A DNA stretch of 64,000 nt, taken from positions 1 through 64,000 of the forward strand of contig NZ_DASSES010000219.1 in NCBI RefSeq assembly GCF_035695185.1. The letters run 5' to 3'. This document shows, one piece after another, positions 1 to 8,213 of this stretch (position 1 is its first letter; the number at the start of each line of letters is the position of its first letter). This DNA is from Frateuria_A sp035695185 (GTDB taxonomy: Bacteria; Pseudomonadota; Gammaproteobacteria; Xanthomonadales; Rhodanobacteraceae). A program made the position numbers and the translations under genes. The notes beneath the pieces are model-generated. The model saw only the letters and a program-made list of their open reading frames with translations. It was not told where the DNA came from and searched no databases.

Positions 1-413
1 GTGCCGTCGTACACGCTCGCATTTAGGCAGCCGGTTCCCTCCGCGGACATGATCTGCATCGCGCGCTCCAGCGCCTGCCTGTCGGGGCAGGTGCCGGTCG
101 AATATTCATTCTGGTTCAACGGCAGCGAATAGCTGACCGCCACCGCGGAGGTGACGCCGGGGATCGCGCGCAATGCAGCCAGATCGGCTTCGTGCCGCGC
201 CTGCGGGTTTTCATCCTTGCCGATGCCGGTGCTGCGGATGACGGACAGTTCGTTTTCCGCGATGCCGGTCGGAACGGTGATCCGCTGGACGCGATTCGCG
301 ATCAGGAACACCACGTTGCAGACGATGGCGCAGGTGAATGCCACCTGCAGGGCCAGCAGCAGCGTGGTCAGCCTGTGATGGCGCAGCGTGACGAGGATGG
401 GTCGCAATTGCAT
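1..413 (-). CDS. MacB-type ABC permease, B-type paralogue 5 (N-terminal part, cut by window edge)
   Basis: Only the first 137 codons are present; the gene leaves the window at its left edge. It opens MQLRPILVTLRHHRLT, then a transmembrane segment containing AIVCNVVFLI, and goes on into a periplasmic domain. This matches the start of the four other B-type permeases here (for example 1768-2991), so it should be an FtsX/MacB_PCD permease of about 410 residues. It starts 14 bases after the A-type permease 428-1729, the same tight A-to-B spacing as the other pairs. Unlike B3 and B4 it has two cysteines in its early periplasmic part (GTCPDR and TGCLNA). The ATG is preceded by AAGGGA. Substrate unknown. 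Confidence 0.85.
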   Translation of the reverse strand, partial: MQLRPILVTLRHHRLTTLLLALQVAFTCAIVCNVVFLIANRVQRITVPTGIAENELSVIRSTGIGKDENPQARHEADLAALRAIPGVTSAVAVSYSLPLNQNEYSTGTCPDRQALERAMQIMSAEGTGCLNASVYDG

Positions 414-427
414 GATGGTATGTTCCC

Positions 428-1729
428 TTACTGCGTCTTCAACTGCAGTGATGACACGACCCTGCAGGCCCGCCACGCCGGCAACAACCCGGCCAGCACG
501 CTCGCAACGATGGCCAGCGCGAAGGTGCCCAGCAACATGGAAGGGTCCATCGTCGCCAGGTGCGCATAGTCGTCCGGGCGCTGGCGCACGCTCCACAATC
601 CGGCCTGCGCGATCAGCAATCCGAGCACGCCGCCTGCAATCCCGATCAGGGCCGACTCCACGCCGAACTGCACGAAGATGTCGCGGCGCCTGGCGCCCAT
701 GGCGCGACGGACGCTGATCTCGCCGCTGCGGCGCAGGAACTTCGCCAGCAGCAGGCCCACCGCGTTGAACAGGCAGATCGCCAGGAACGCCGCTGCCAGC
801 CAGGCCTGCAGCCGCACGTCGTCCGGCACCATGCCGCGCGCGTTCAGCCAGTCCATCACGTCGCGCAGGCGGACGTGCTCCTTGCCCACCGCGAAACGGC
901 CCTGCGCCTTCTGCTGCTCCGCGTAGTCGGTCAGGAAGCGCCGGTAGGCGGCCACCCTGGCCGGACTGTCCAGCTGCACCCACAGCCACACCCAGACGCA
1001 ATCCGAGTTCTGCAGGTATCCGGGATGTTCCGGCACGTGCCAGCAGGTGTAGGCCTGGAAGTTGCCCTCGTTGATTTCCAGGCTGGTGCTGAACGGCGTG
1101 AAGACGTCTTCGGTCTTGCTGAAGTTCTGGCTCCAGGGGTCGTAGAACAGCGGCGTGGGCCGCCAGGGCTTGAGCACGCCGACGATGCGGACGTCGGCGT
1201 CACGGACCCGCAGGCTGCGGCCGACGCTATTGGCGCCTCCGAACAGCTTGGCGTTGAGATCGGCCGAGATCACCGCCACGCGTGCGCGGCCCTGGTCGTC
1301 CTGTGCGCTCCAGCCGCTGCCGTACTGGAACGGGACCTGGAACATCGGGAAGAAGTCCGACGTGGTGGAGAGCATGCCCAGGATGAGCGGCGGCCGGCCG
1401 CTGTCGGTGGCACGCACCTTCACCGAGCTGCTCGTCAGCAGTGCCTGCCGGTCGGCGCGGTGCGCCTTCCACAGATCGGTCGCCGAGCGATAGTCCATCA
1501 CCGGGTAAGGCTCCTGGTGTTCCAGGCTCGCCGGGTTCTCGGGGTCCACCTGCGGGAAATACAGCGTTCCGCTCTTGCCGGGCATGGGGTCACCGGAGAG
1601 CAGATGCACGAGGGTAAGCGTGGTCATGCTCGCGCCGATGCCCACGGCGATGGCGAGCACCATCAGCGCGGTGAGCATCCTGTTGCGCCGGAGGCTCCGC
1701 AGCGCGAGATCGAGGTAGTAGCCGAACAT
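428..1729 (-). CDS. MacB-type ABC permease, A-type paralogue 5
   Basis: 433 residues with the MacB/FtsX layout: an N-terminal transmembrane helix (about 20-42), a large periplasmic MacB_PCD domain (about 50-290), then three C-terminal helices with the ATPase-coupling motif RRAMGARRRDI between them. It begins MFGYYLDLALRSLRRNR and ends SLQLKTQ. The start is the ATG with GGCCAAGGAAACCCG just upstream; the open frame extends further but that part has no family similarity. A cysteine pair C-x14-C (TCW...DCVW) lies in the periplasmic domain, as in all A-type copies. It is followed 14 bases later by B5. Predicted role: inner-membrane half of an exporter working with the ATPase and adaptor at 12.4-14.5 kb. 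Confidence 0.88.
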   Translation of the reverse strand: MFGYYLDLALRSLRRNRMLTALMVLAIAVGIGASMTTLTLVHLLSGDPMPGKSGTLYFPQVDPENPASLEHQEPYPVMDYRSATDLWKAHRADRQALLTSSSVKVRATDSGRPPLILGMLSTTSDFFPMFQVPFQYGSGWSAQDDQGRARVAVISADLNAKLFGGANSVGRSLRVRDADVRIVGVLKPWRPTPLFYDPWSQNFSKTEDVFTPFSTSLEINEGNFQAYTCWHVPEHPGYLQNSDCVWVWLWVQLDSPARVAAYRRFLTDYAEQQKAQGRFAVGKEHVRLRDVMDWLNARGMVPDDVRLQAWLAAAFLAICLFNAVGLLLAKFLRRSGEISVRRAMGARRRDIFVQFGVESALIGIAGGVLGLLIAQAGLWSVRQRPDDYAHLATMDPSMLLGTFALAIVASVLAGLLPAWRACRVVSSLQLKTQ

Positions 1730-1767
1730 CGGGTTTCCTTGGCCAGCCGAAGGGGGAGGAGCGGACG

Positions 1768-2991
1768 TCACACGCTGCGCGTGGCGACCACCGGCGGCAC
1801 TGCCGCGGCGCGCATGGCCGGCCCGAGCACCGCCACCTGGCCGATCAGCCACAGCGCCACCGCACCGATCGGGAAGTACGCCGAAGGCAGTCTCGGCAGT
1901 TCGTAGTGCAGCATCAGGAAGAGGTTGATGCCGTAGGCCAGCCCCATGCCCAGCACGATGCCGATCGTGGCGAGCAAGAAGTTCTCGGTCTGGAAATAGC
2001 GCAGGATGCTGCCGCGGGTGGCGCCGAGCGCGCGCCGCACGCCGATGGTGCGTCGCCGCTGCGCGACCCAGAAGCTGCCCAGCCCGACGATGCCGAGCGC
2101 GGTGACGATCAGCAATGCCACGCACACGCCCGCCAGCAGGCCGGCCATGGCGCGGTCGTCCTGGAAGAATTCGGCGCGATAGTCGTCCAGCGTCTTCTTG
2201 TTGAGGATGACCCGGTGCGGATCGGCCTTGCGCAGGGTCGCCACGGCCGCGGCGATCACCCGCTCGCGGTCCTGCGGAGCCGCGCGCAGCACGTAGCGCC
2301 CGGCGTTGCTCGTGTCCATGCGCAGGGGGAAGACCATCGTCCACTGCGCGCTCTCGTCGCCGTTGAAGAGCGAGGGGCGGATGAGCTTGTCGACCACGCC
2401 GACCACGCGCACCGAAACGTCGCCGAGGTAGATCGCCTGGCCCAGTGGCTGCCGGCCCGGCCAGAGCTTCTGCGCCAGGTCATGCGTGATGATCACCCCG
2501 GCGACCTTCTTCTGCAGCGCCTCGTCGCGCTGCACGTTCGCGAAGTCGAGGTACTCGTCGGCGTTGAAATAGCGACCGGCCACCAGCCGCGTCCCGTAGG
2601 TCTCCAGCAGGTTCTCGCCGAAATACTGCGTGGCATTGAGCGTGGGCAGCTTCTGCTTGGGATCCAGCTTGACGCTGGTGTTCCACGAGCTGTTGGTGAA
2701 CGGCACTTCGTTGACCAGCGCGGCCGATTTCACGCCCGGGATCTGCCGCAGCAGCGCCAGGTCTTCCTGCGCGCGCGCCTTGGCCGAGGTGGGCTTGCCG
2801 ATGCCCTGGACCTCGATCTCGACAAGTTCGTGCTCGGCCACGCCGCTGGGCATGCGCATGCGCTCGAGCCGCTGCGAGATCAGGAACACGGCGTTGCAGA
2901 CGATGGCGCAGGTCAGCGCGATCTCCAGCACCACCAGCAGCGCGGTGATCTTGTGCCGGCGCAGGGTGGAGAGAATGGGCAGGATGTCCAT
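1768..2991 (-). CDS. MacB-type ABC permease, B-type paralogue 4
   Basis: 407 residues, opening MDILPILSTLRRHKITALL and closing VVATRSV, the ending shared by all complete B-type copies. One helix at about 15-38, a periplasmic MacB_PCD domain, then three C-terminal helices with the coupling sequence GVRRALGATRGSILRYF. TAGGAGAGCCGCC precedes the ATG. It lies 10 bases after A4 (3002-4303) and 38 bases before A5. Closest by eye to B3. B-type proteins are about 25 residues shorter than A-type and lack the A-type cysteine pair. MacB permeases are dimers, so an A-B heterodimer is likely; this is inferred from pairing. Substrate unknown. Confidence 0.88.
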   Translation of the reverse strand: MDILPILSTLRRHKITALLVVLEIALTCAIVCNAVFLISQRLERMRMPSGVAEHELVEIEVQGIGKPTSAKARAQEDLALLRQIPGVKSAALVNEVPFTNSSWNTSVKLDPKQKLPTLNATQYFGENLLETYGTRLVAGRYFNADEYLDFANVQRDEALQKKVAGVIITHDLAQKLWPGRQPLGQAIYLGDVSVRVVGVVDKLIRPSLFNGDESAQWTMVFPLRMDTSNAGRYVLRAAPQDRERVIAAAVATLRKADPHRVILNKKTLDDYRAEFFQDDRAMAGLLAGVCVALLIVTALGIVGLGSFWVAQRRRTIGVRRALGATRGSILRYFQTENFLLATIGIVLGMGLAYGINLFLMLHYELPRLPSAYFPIGAVALWLIGQVAVLGPAMRAAAVPPVVATRSV

Positions 2992-3001
2992 GGCGGCTCT
3001 C

Positions 3002-4303
3002 CTAGTTGCTCTTCAGTTGCAGGGCGGGCGTGACCTGGCAGGCGCGCCAGGCCGGCAGCAGGCCGGCCAGCAAGGTGGCGCCGATGGCCAGCACGATGGT
3101 GGTGGCGAGCATCGACAGGTCCAGGTGGGCGAGGCCGGCGTAGTCGGAGGGCTGCCGGCGCACCAGCCACAGGCCGCCGAGCGCCAGCAGCAGGCCGCCC
3201 ACGCCCCCGGCCAGCCCGATCACTCCCGATTCGACCAGCAGTTGCATGAAGACCTCGCGCCGCGCCGCGCCCAGCGCGCGGCGCACGCCCAGCTCCGGGC
3301 TGCGGCGCAGGAACTTGGCGAGCATCAGGCCCACCGTGTTGACCAGGCACACCAGCAGGAAGCCGAATGCCAGCCAGGCCTGCAGGCGCACGTCGCCCGG
3401 CACCACCTTCTGGTAGTCCAGCCAGCCCATCAGGTCGTGCAGGCGCACGTTCGGCGGCCGCTGGAAACGGCCCAGGGCCTTCTGGTCCTGCGAGTAATGC
3501 AGCAGGAATGCCTTGTACGCGGCCGCCTTGGCCGGCGTCGCGAGCTGCACCCAGAACTGCAGGAACACGCACGGGGCCGTTTCCATGTGGTCCGGGTCAC
3601 CGCCCTTGCCCCAGCAGTCGGTGGAGCCGTTGTGGTCGAACTTCAGCTCGAACGCGGTGGTCAGCGGCACGAACACGCCTTCGTCGCCGTGGTAGCTGCC
3701 GCTGTTGAGGTCGTAGAAGTGCGGCGCGGGGCGCCAGCTGTCCATCACGCCGACGATGCGGAAGGCCTCATCGTTCATGCGCAGCGTCTGGCCAGTGCTG
3801 TCGCGGCCCTGGAACAGCTTCTCGTTGAGTTTGCGCGAGATCACCGCCACGCGGGCATGGGCCTCGTCGTCGGCCACGCTCCACGGGCGGCCGTAGAGCA
3901 TCGGCGTGGCGAACATCGGAAAGAAGTCGGCGCTGGTGTAGCGGGCATCCTCGTAGAACGGCTCGATCGCCGACTGCGCCGGCTGGATCGGCACCGCGCC
4001 GCCGGTCATCAGCGCCTGGCGGTCGGCACGTTTGGCGTGCAGCAGGTTCATGCCGTCGGTCCAGGTCACCTGCACCGGCGGTTCGTCGCTGGGCTGGTAG
4101 CCGTCCATGTCCCGTGGGTCCAGCTGCGGGTAGTACAGCTGCGCACTGCGGTCGGGCAACGGGTCGCCCGACAGCACGTGCAACACGGTGAGGGTGGTCA
4201 TGTTGGCGCCGATGCCCAGCGCGATGGCCAGCACCATCAACGCGGTGAGCGCCTTGTTGCGCTTGAGGCTGCGCAGGGCCAGGTCGAAGTAGTAGCCGAA
4301 CAT
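3002..4303 (-). CDS. MacB-type ABC permease, A-type paralogue 4
   Basis: 433 residues: MFGYYFDLALRSLKRNKALTAL, first helix at 20-42, MacB_PCD periplasmic domain, three C-terminal helices, ending PALQLKSN. Coupling motif GVRRALGAARREV. Cys230 and Cys245 form the conserved A-type pair. A strong ribosome site, AAGGAG, precedes the ATG. It is 10 bases upstream of B4. Close to A3 (5592-6899), sharing IALGIGAxMTTLTVLHVLSGDPLP at the end of the first helix. Part of the permease array downstream of a single adaptor and ATPase. Transport role inferred from family; cargo not deducible. Confidence 0.88.
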   Translation of the reverse strand: MFGYYFDLALRSLKRNKALTALMVLAIALGIGANMTTLTVLHVLSGDPLPDRSAQLYYPQLDPRDMDGYQPSDEPPVQVTWTDGMNLLHAKRADRQALMTGGAVPIQPAQSAIEPFYEDARYTSADFFPMFATPMLYGRPWSVADDEAHARVAVISRKLNEKLFQGRDSTGQTLRMNDEAFRIVGVMDSWRPAPHFYDLNSGSYHGDEGVFVPLTTAFELKFDHNGSTDCWGKGGDPDHMETAPCVFLQFWVQLATPAKAAAYKAFLLHYSQDQKALGRFQRPPNVRLHDLMGWLDYQKVVPGDVRLQAWLAFGFLLVCLVNTVGLMLAKFLRRSPELGVRRALGAARREVFMQLLVESGVIGLAGGVGGLLLALGGLWLVRRQPSDYAGLAHLDLSMLATTIVLAIGATLLAGLLPAWRACQVTPALQLKSN

Positions 4304-4320
4304 ACCGGTTCTCCTTGAGG

Positions 4321-4351
4321 AGCCCTCTCCCCGCCAGGGGAAAAGGGAGGG
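4321..4351. repeat. GC-rich palindromic repeat between permease B3 and A4
   Basis: AGCCCTCTCCCCGCC then AGGGGAAAAGGGAGGG, an imperfect form of the dispersed family (stem of about 8 bp), in the 51-base spacer between pairs. Confidence 0.55.
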
Positions 4352-4354
4352 AAT

Positions 4355-5584
4355 TCAGACGCTGCGCGTGGCGACCACCGGCGGCACCCCGGCGGCGCGC
4401 AGCGCCGGGCCGAGCACCGCCAGCTGGCCGAGCAGCCACAGCACCAGCGCACCTGCCGGCAGGTAGGCGGCCGGCAGGCTGGGCAGTTCGTAGTGCGCCA
4501 TCAGGTACAGGTTGAGGCCGTAGGCCAGCACCATGCCGAGCACGATGCCGGCGGTGGCCAGCAGGAAATTCTCGGTCTGGAAGTAGCGCAGGATGTCGGC
4601 GCGGGTGGCGCCCAGCGCCCGGCGCACGCCGATGGTGCGGCGGCGCTGCGCGACCCAGAAGCTGGCCAGGCCGACGATGCCCAGCGCGGTGACGGTCAGC
4701 AGCGCCGCGATGACCCCGACGAGGATGCCGGCCATGGCGCGGTCGTCCTGGAAATAGCGTTGCCGGATCTCGTCGAAGCTGCGGCTGGCGGACACCACGC
4801 GCTGCGGGTTCACCTGCTTGAGCGCTGCCAGGGCGGCGGCCAGCACGCGCTGGCGATCCTGCGGCCGGGTGCGGATCACGTAGCTCTGGTCGGCCACGCC
4901 CATGCGCAGCGGCATGACCATGCTCAGCTGCGCGGTGGCCGGATCATAGGGATTGGCGCGCACCAGCGTGGCCAGCACGCCGACCACGCGCAACCCGACC
5001 TGCGGCGTCACGTAGACGATCCTGCCGAGCGGGTTCTGGCCCGGCCAGAGGCGGTCGGCCATGGCCTGGGTGACCAGCGCGACCTTGGGCAAGGCCTGCA
5101 TGTCGCCCTCGCCCAGCGCCTTCATGACGATGTCGGCATTGACGTATTCCTCGGGCCGCAGCTGGCGCCCGGCGACCAGCCGGGCGCCGAAGGTCTGCGG
5201 CAGGTTCTCGCCGAAGTAGGTGCCGGCGCTGAACGACGGATCCCGCTGCGCGGGGTCACGCCGGATGTTGGCGTTGGACGAGGAACCGCCGAACGGCAGC
5301 TGGTTGGTGATCCCCACCGACTGCACGCCGGGCACCTGGCGCAGCACGGCCAGGTCCTCCTCGGCGCGCGCATAGGGGTTGACCACCGGCATCACGTCGG
5401 ACAGCTCGATCTGCAGCAATTCGTGCTCGGCCACGCCGCTGGGCATGTCCATCCGCTGCAGGCGCTGGCCGATCAGGAACACCGCATTGCAGACGATCGC
5501 GCAGGTCAGCGCGATCTCCAGCACCAGCAGGCCCGCGGTGAGCTTGTGCCGGCGCAGCGTGGCGAGAATGGGACGAATGACCAT
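4355..5584 (-). CDS. MacB-type ABC permease, B-type paralogue 3
   Basis: 409 residues, MVIRPILATLRRHKLTAGLL to VVATRSV. One N-terminal helix containing LTCAIVCNAVFLI, a periplasmic MacB_PCD domain and three C-terminal helices with the coupling motif GVRRALGATRADILRYF. The start is an ATG 7 bases after the A3 stop, so A3 and B3 are probably translationally coupled. A short palindromic repeat (4321-4351) separates its 3' end from the next pair. Grouped by eye with B4 and B5 rather than B1 and B2. Inner-membrane permease; substrate unknown. Confidence 0.88.
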   Translation of the reverse strand: MVIRPILATLRRHKLTAGLLVLEIALTCAIVCNAVFLIGQRLQRMDMPSGVAEHELLQIELSDVMPVVNPYARAEEDLAVLRQVPGVQSVGITNQLPFGGSSSNANIRRDPAQRDPSFSAGTYFGENLPQTFGARLVAGRQLRPEEYVNADIVMKALGEGDMQALPKVALVTQAMADRLWPGQNPLGRIVYVTPQVGLRVVGVLATLVRANPYDPATAQLSMVMPLRMGVADQSYVIRTRPQDRQRVLAAALAALKQVNPQRVVSASRSFDEIRQRYFQDDRAMAGILVGVIAALLTVTALGIVGLASFWVAQRRRTIGVRRALGATRADILRYFQTENFLLATAGIVLGMVLAYGLNLYLMAHYELPSLPAAYLPAGALVLWLLGQLAVLGPALRAAGVPPVVATRSV

Positions 5585-5591
5585 GGCCGCC

Positions 5592-6899
5592 TCAGTTGCT
5601 CTTCAGTTGCAGGGCCGGCGCGATCTGGCAGGCACGCCACGCCGGCAGCAGGCCGGCCAGCAGCGCCGCGCACAGCGCCAGCACGAAAGTGGCGAGCAGC
5701 ATGCCCACGTCCAGGTGCGCCATCGCCGCGTAGTCCGATGGCCGCTGCCGCACCAGCCACAGGCCACCCAGCGCCAGCAGCAGGCCGCCGACGCCGCCGA
5801 CCAGCCCGATGACGCCCGACTCGACCAGCAGCTGCATGAACAGCGCGCGCCGCGAGGCACCCAGCGCGCGGCGCACCCCCAGTTCGGCGGCGCGGCGCAT
5901 GAACTTGGCCAGCATCAGCCCGACCGTGTTGACCAGGCACACCAGCAGGAAGCCGAACGCCAGCATGGTCTGCAGGCGCACGTCGTCGGGCACCACCATG
6001 TTGTAGTCGAGCCACTGCATGACGTTGCGCAGGCGTACGTTGGGCGCCCGCTCGAAGCGGCCCATCGCGTGCTGCTCCTGCGAGTAATGCACCAGGAACT
6101 GCCTGTACGCCGCCGCCTTCGCCGGGCTGTCCAGCTGCACCCAGAACTGCAGCCACACGCAGCTGGGCATCGGCAGGATGTTGCCCACGCCGCCGCCGGA
6201 GTTGCCCCAGCAATCGGTCGAGCCGTCGTGGGCAAGCAACAGGTCGACCATCGTCTGCAGCGGCAGGAATACCTGCTCGACGTAGTCGAAGCTGCCGGTG
6301 TTGAGGTCGTAGAAATGCGGATTGAGGTGCCAGTCGTCGAGCACGCCGACGACTTGGAAGGTCGTACCGCGCAGGCGCAGGCTGCGCCCGACGCTATTGG
6401 CGCCACCGAACAGCCTGTTGTTGAGGTCGCGGCCGATCACCACCTGGCGCGCCTTCGCCTCTTCGTCGCCGGCGCTCCAGCCGTGGCCGTAGAGGAACGG
6501 TGCGTCGAACATCGTGAAGAAGTCGGCGGTGGTGTAGCGCGCCTTTACGTAGAACGGGTCGAGGTTCGCCCGGTCGGGCTGGACCGGCACCCGGCCGCCG
6601 GTCATCAGCGCCTGCCGGTCGGCCCGCCGGGCATGCAGCAGGTTCAAACCGTCGATGAGCGTGACCTGCGCCGGCGGCTCCTTGTCCGGCCGCATGCCCT
6701 TGAGGTCCTGGGGATCCAGCTGCGGGTAATAGAGCTGCGCGCTCTTGCCCGGCAGCGGATCGCCCGAGAGCACGTGCAGCACGGTCAGCGTGGTCATGCT
6801 GGCGCCGATGCCCAGCGCGATGGCCAGCACCATCAGCGCGGTGAGCGCGCGGTTGCGGCGGAGGCTGCGCCATGCAAGTTGGAAGTAGTAGCCGAGCAT
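5592..6899 (-). CDS. MacB-type ABC permease, A-type paralogue 3
   Basis: 435 residues starting MLGYYFQLAWRSLRRNRALT. The frame is open for 12 more codons upstream, but the ATG at 6899 aligns with the paralogues and has ACGGAG upstream. Architecture: helix 20-42, MacB_PCD domain, three C-terminal helices, ending PALQLKSN. Coupling motif GVRRALGASRRALF. The A-type cysteine pair is C-x16-C (DCWGN...SCVW). Paired with B3, 7 bases downstream. 62 bases separate it from B2. Function by family: export permease of an adaptor-dependent ABC system. Confidence 0.88.
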   Translation of the reverse strand: MLGYYFQLAWRSLRRNRALTALMVLAIALGIGASMTTLTVLHVLSGDPLPGKSAQLYYPQLDPQDLKGMRPDKEPPAQVTLIDGLNLLHARRADRQALMTGGRVPVQPDRANLDPFYVKARYTTADFFTMFDAPFLYGHGWSAGDEEAKARQVVIGRDLNNRLFGGANSVGRSLRLRGTTFQVVGVLDDWHLNPHFYDLNTGSFDYVEQVFLPLQTMVDLLLAHDGSTDCWGNSGGGVGNILPMPSCVWLQFWVQLDSPAKAAAYRQFLVHYSQEQHAMGRFERAPNVRLRNVMQWLDYNMVVPDDVRLQTMLAFGFLLVCLVNTVGLMLAKFMRRAAELGVRRALGASRRALFMQLLVESGVIGLVGGVGGLLLALGGLWLVRQRPSDYAAMAHLDVGMLLATFVLALCAALLAGLLPAWRACQIAPALQLKSN

Positions 6900-6961
6900 C
6901 CAGAACTCCGTGATGGCCCCCGCGCCTGCCTCCATCGGAGGAGCGACGTGGCCTGGTTACG

Positions 6962-8203
6962 CTAGACCGACCGCGTGGCCTCGACCGGCGGCACGCGCGA
7001 CGCCTTCAGGGCCGGTGCCAGGACCGCCCCCTGCCCCAGCAACAGCAGCAACAGCACCCCCGCAGCCAGGTACAGCGGCGACATCGGCTGCGAACCCAGC
7101 CGCAGCACCAGCCAGAGGTTCATCGACACCGCCAGCACCAGGCCAAGCAAGACACCGCCGGTGGTGATCAGCAGGTTCTCGGTAAGGAAATAGCTCAGGA
7201 TGTCGCGCTGGCGCGCACCCAGCGCGCGACGTACGCCGATCTGCTTGCGCCGCTGGCCGACCCAGAAACTGGTCAGTCCGACGATGCCCGCGGCGGTGAT
7301 CACCAGCAGCACCGCGCTGATGATGCCCATCAGGACGGCCATACCGCGGTCGCTGTCGTATACCCGGTGGCGGATGGTGGCGTAGTCCTGCACACCGTCC
7401 TTGGCATCGATGATGCGCATGCGGTTTTGCGCGAACAGCGCCCTCGGGGCCTCGCGCATGGCGTCGGCAAGCATGCCAGGCCTGGAGCGCACGATGTAAT
7501 AAATGCCGCGCGCATCGTCCGCGCGCATCGGCCAGATCAGCGCCTGCCCGGCATAGGTATTGCTCCACTGGTCCACACCCTGCCGGTGCAGCGGATCGAC
7601 GATACCGACGATGGTGCTCGGCGTGCTGCCCATCGCGTAGAAGCTCTTGCCCAGCGCGTTGCCGCCGGGAAACAGGCGGTCGGCCAGTGCCTTGCTCACG
7701 ATCGCCGTCGAGGGGGTAATGGCCTGCTGGGTACCCATTGCCAGCACCTCGTCGGAGCGGAAATTGCGCCCCGCGACGAGCTTGAGGCCCAGCGTATCAA
7801 TGAAGCGCTCGTCGCCGGTGTACACCGCCGCATCCGTGGTCGGCTTGGCCTGCTCGGGCGTCATCGTGATGAAGTTGTCCCAGCCGCCGCCCCTCAGCGG
7901 GTAACCGCTGGCAGGCGTGGCATCGCGGACCGCAGGGAGCTGCCGCAGTGCGAGCAGGTCGGCGCGCACCTGTGCATCGATCTGCGAGGTCGACTGGCTG
8001 GCATCGGCCCACATGTTGGCGATGACGAACACGTTGGCCTCGTCCACGCCACTGGTCTGGGAAAGGTTGACCAGCCGCTGGTGGATGATGAACAACGCGT
8101 TGCACACGATGGCCAGCGTCAAGGCGATCTGCGCCGCGATCAGCAGCGTGCCCGCCTTGTGCCGGCGCAGCGCGGTGAGGATGGGCCTGATCTGGATGTT
8201 CAC
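6962..8203 (-). CDS. MacB-type ABC permease, B-type paralogue 2
   Basis: 413 residues. The start is a GTG preceded by TGAGGAG, giving NIQIRPILTALRRHKAG after the initiator; it ends VEATRSV. N-terminal helix with LTLAIVCNALFII, periplasmic domain, three C-terminal helices, coupling motif GVRRALGARQRDILSYF. It belongs with B1: both have KAGTLLIA/KAGTVLIA at the first helix and YFLTENLLI after the coupling motif, where B3-B4 have YFQTENFLL. It starts 10 bases after A2. Inner-membrane exporter subunit; cargo unknown. Confidence 0.88.
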   Translation of the reverse strand: MNIQIRPILTALRRHKAGTLLIAAQIALTLAIVCNALFIIHQRLVNLSQTSGVDEANVFVIANMWADASQSTSQIDAQVRADLLALRQLPAVRDATPASGYPLRGGGWDNFITMTPEQAKPTTDAAVYTGDERFIDTLGLKLVAGRNFRSDEVLAMGTQQAITPSTAIVSKALADRLFPGGNALGKSFYAMGSTPSTIVGIVDPLHRQGVDQWSNTYAGQALIWPMRADDARGIYYIVRSRPGMLADAMREAPRALFAQNRMRIIDAKDGVQDYATIRHRVYDSDRGMAVLMGIISAVLLVITAAGIVGLTSFWVGQRRKQIGVRRALGARQRDILSYFLTENLLITTGGVLLGLVLAVSMNLWLVLRLGSQPMSPLYLAAGVLLLLLLGQGAVLAPALKASRVPPVEATRSV

Positions 8204-8213
8204 AGAGCTCTCC

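Noticed and set aside
560..1906. Long plus-strand open frames opposite the permease array (also at 1906-3033, 2630-4318, 5379-6965, 9590-11215)
   Set aside because: They are Ala/Arg/His-rich mirror frames produced by high GC in third codon positions of real minus-strand genes. They have no family-like motifs or ribosome sites.
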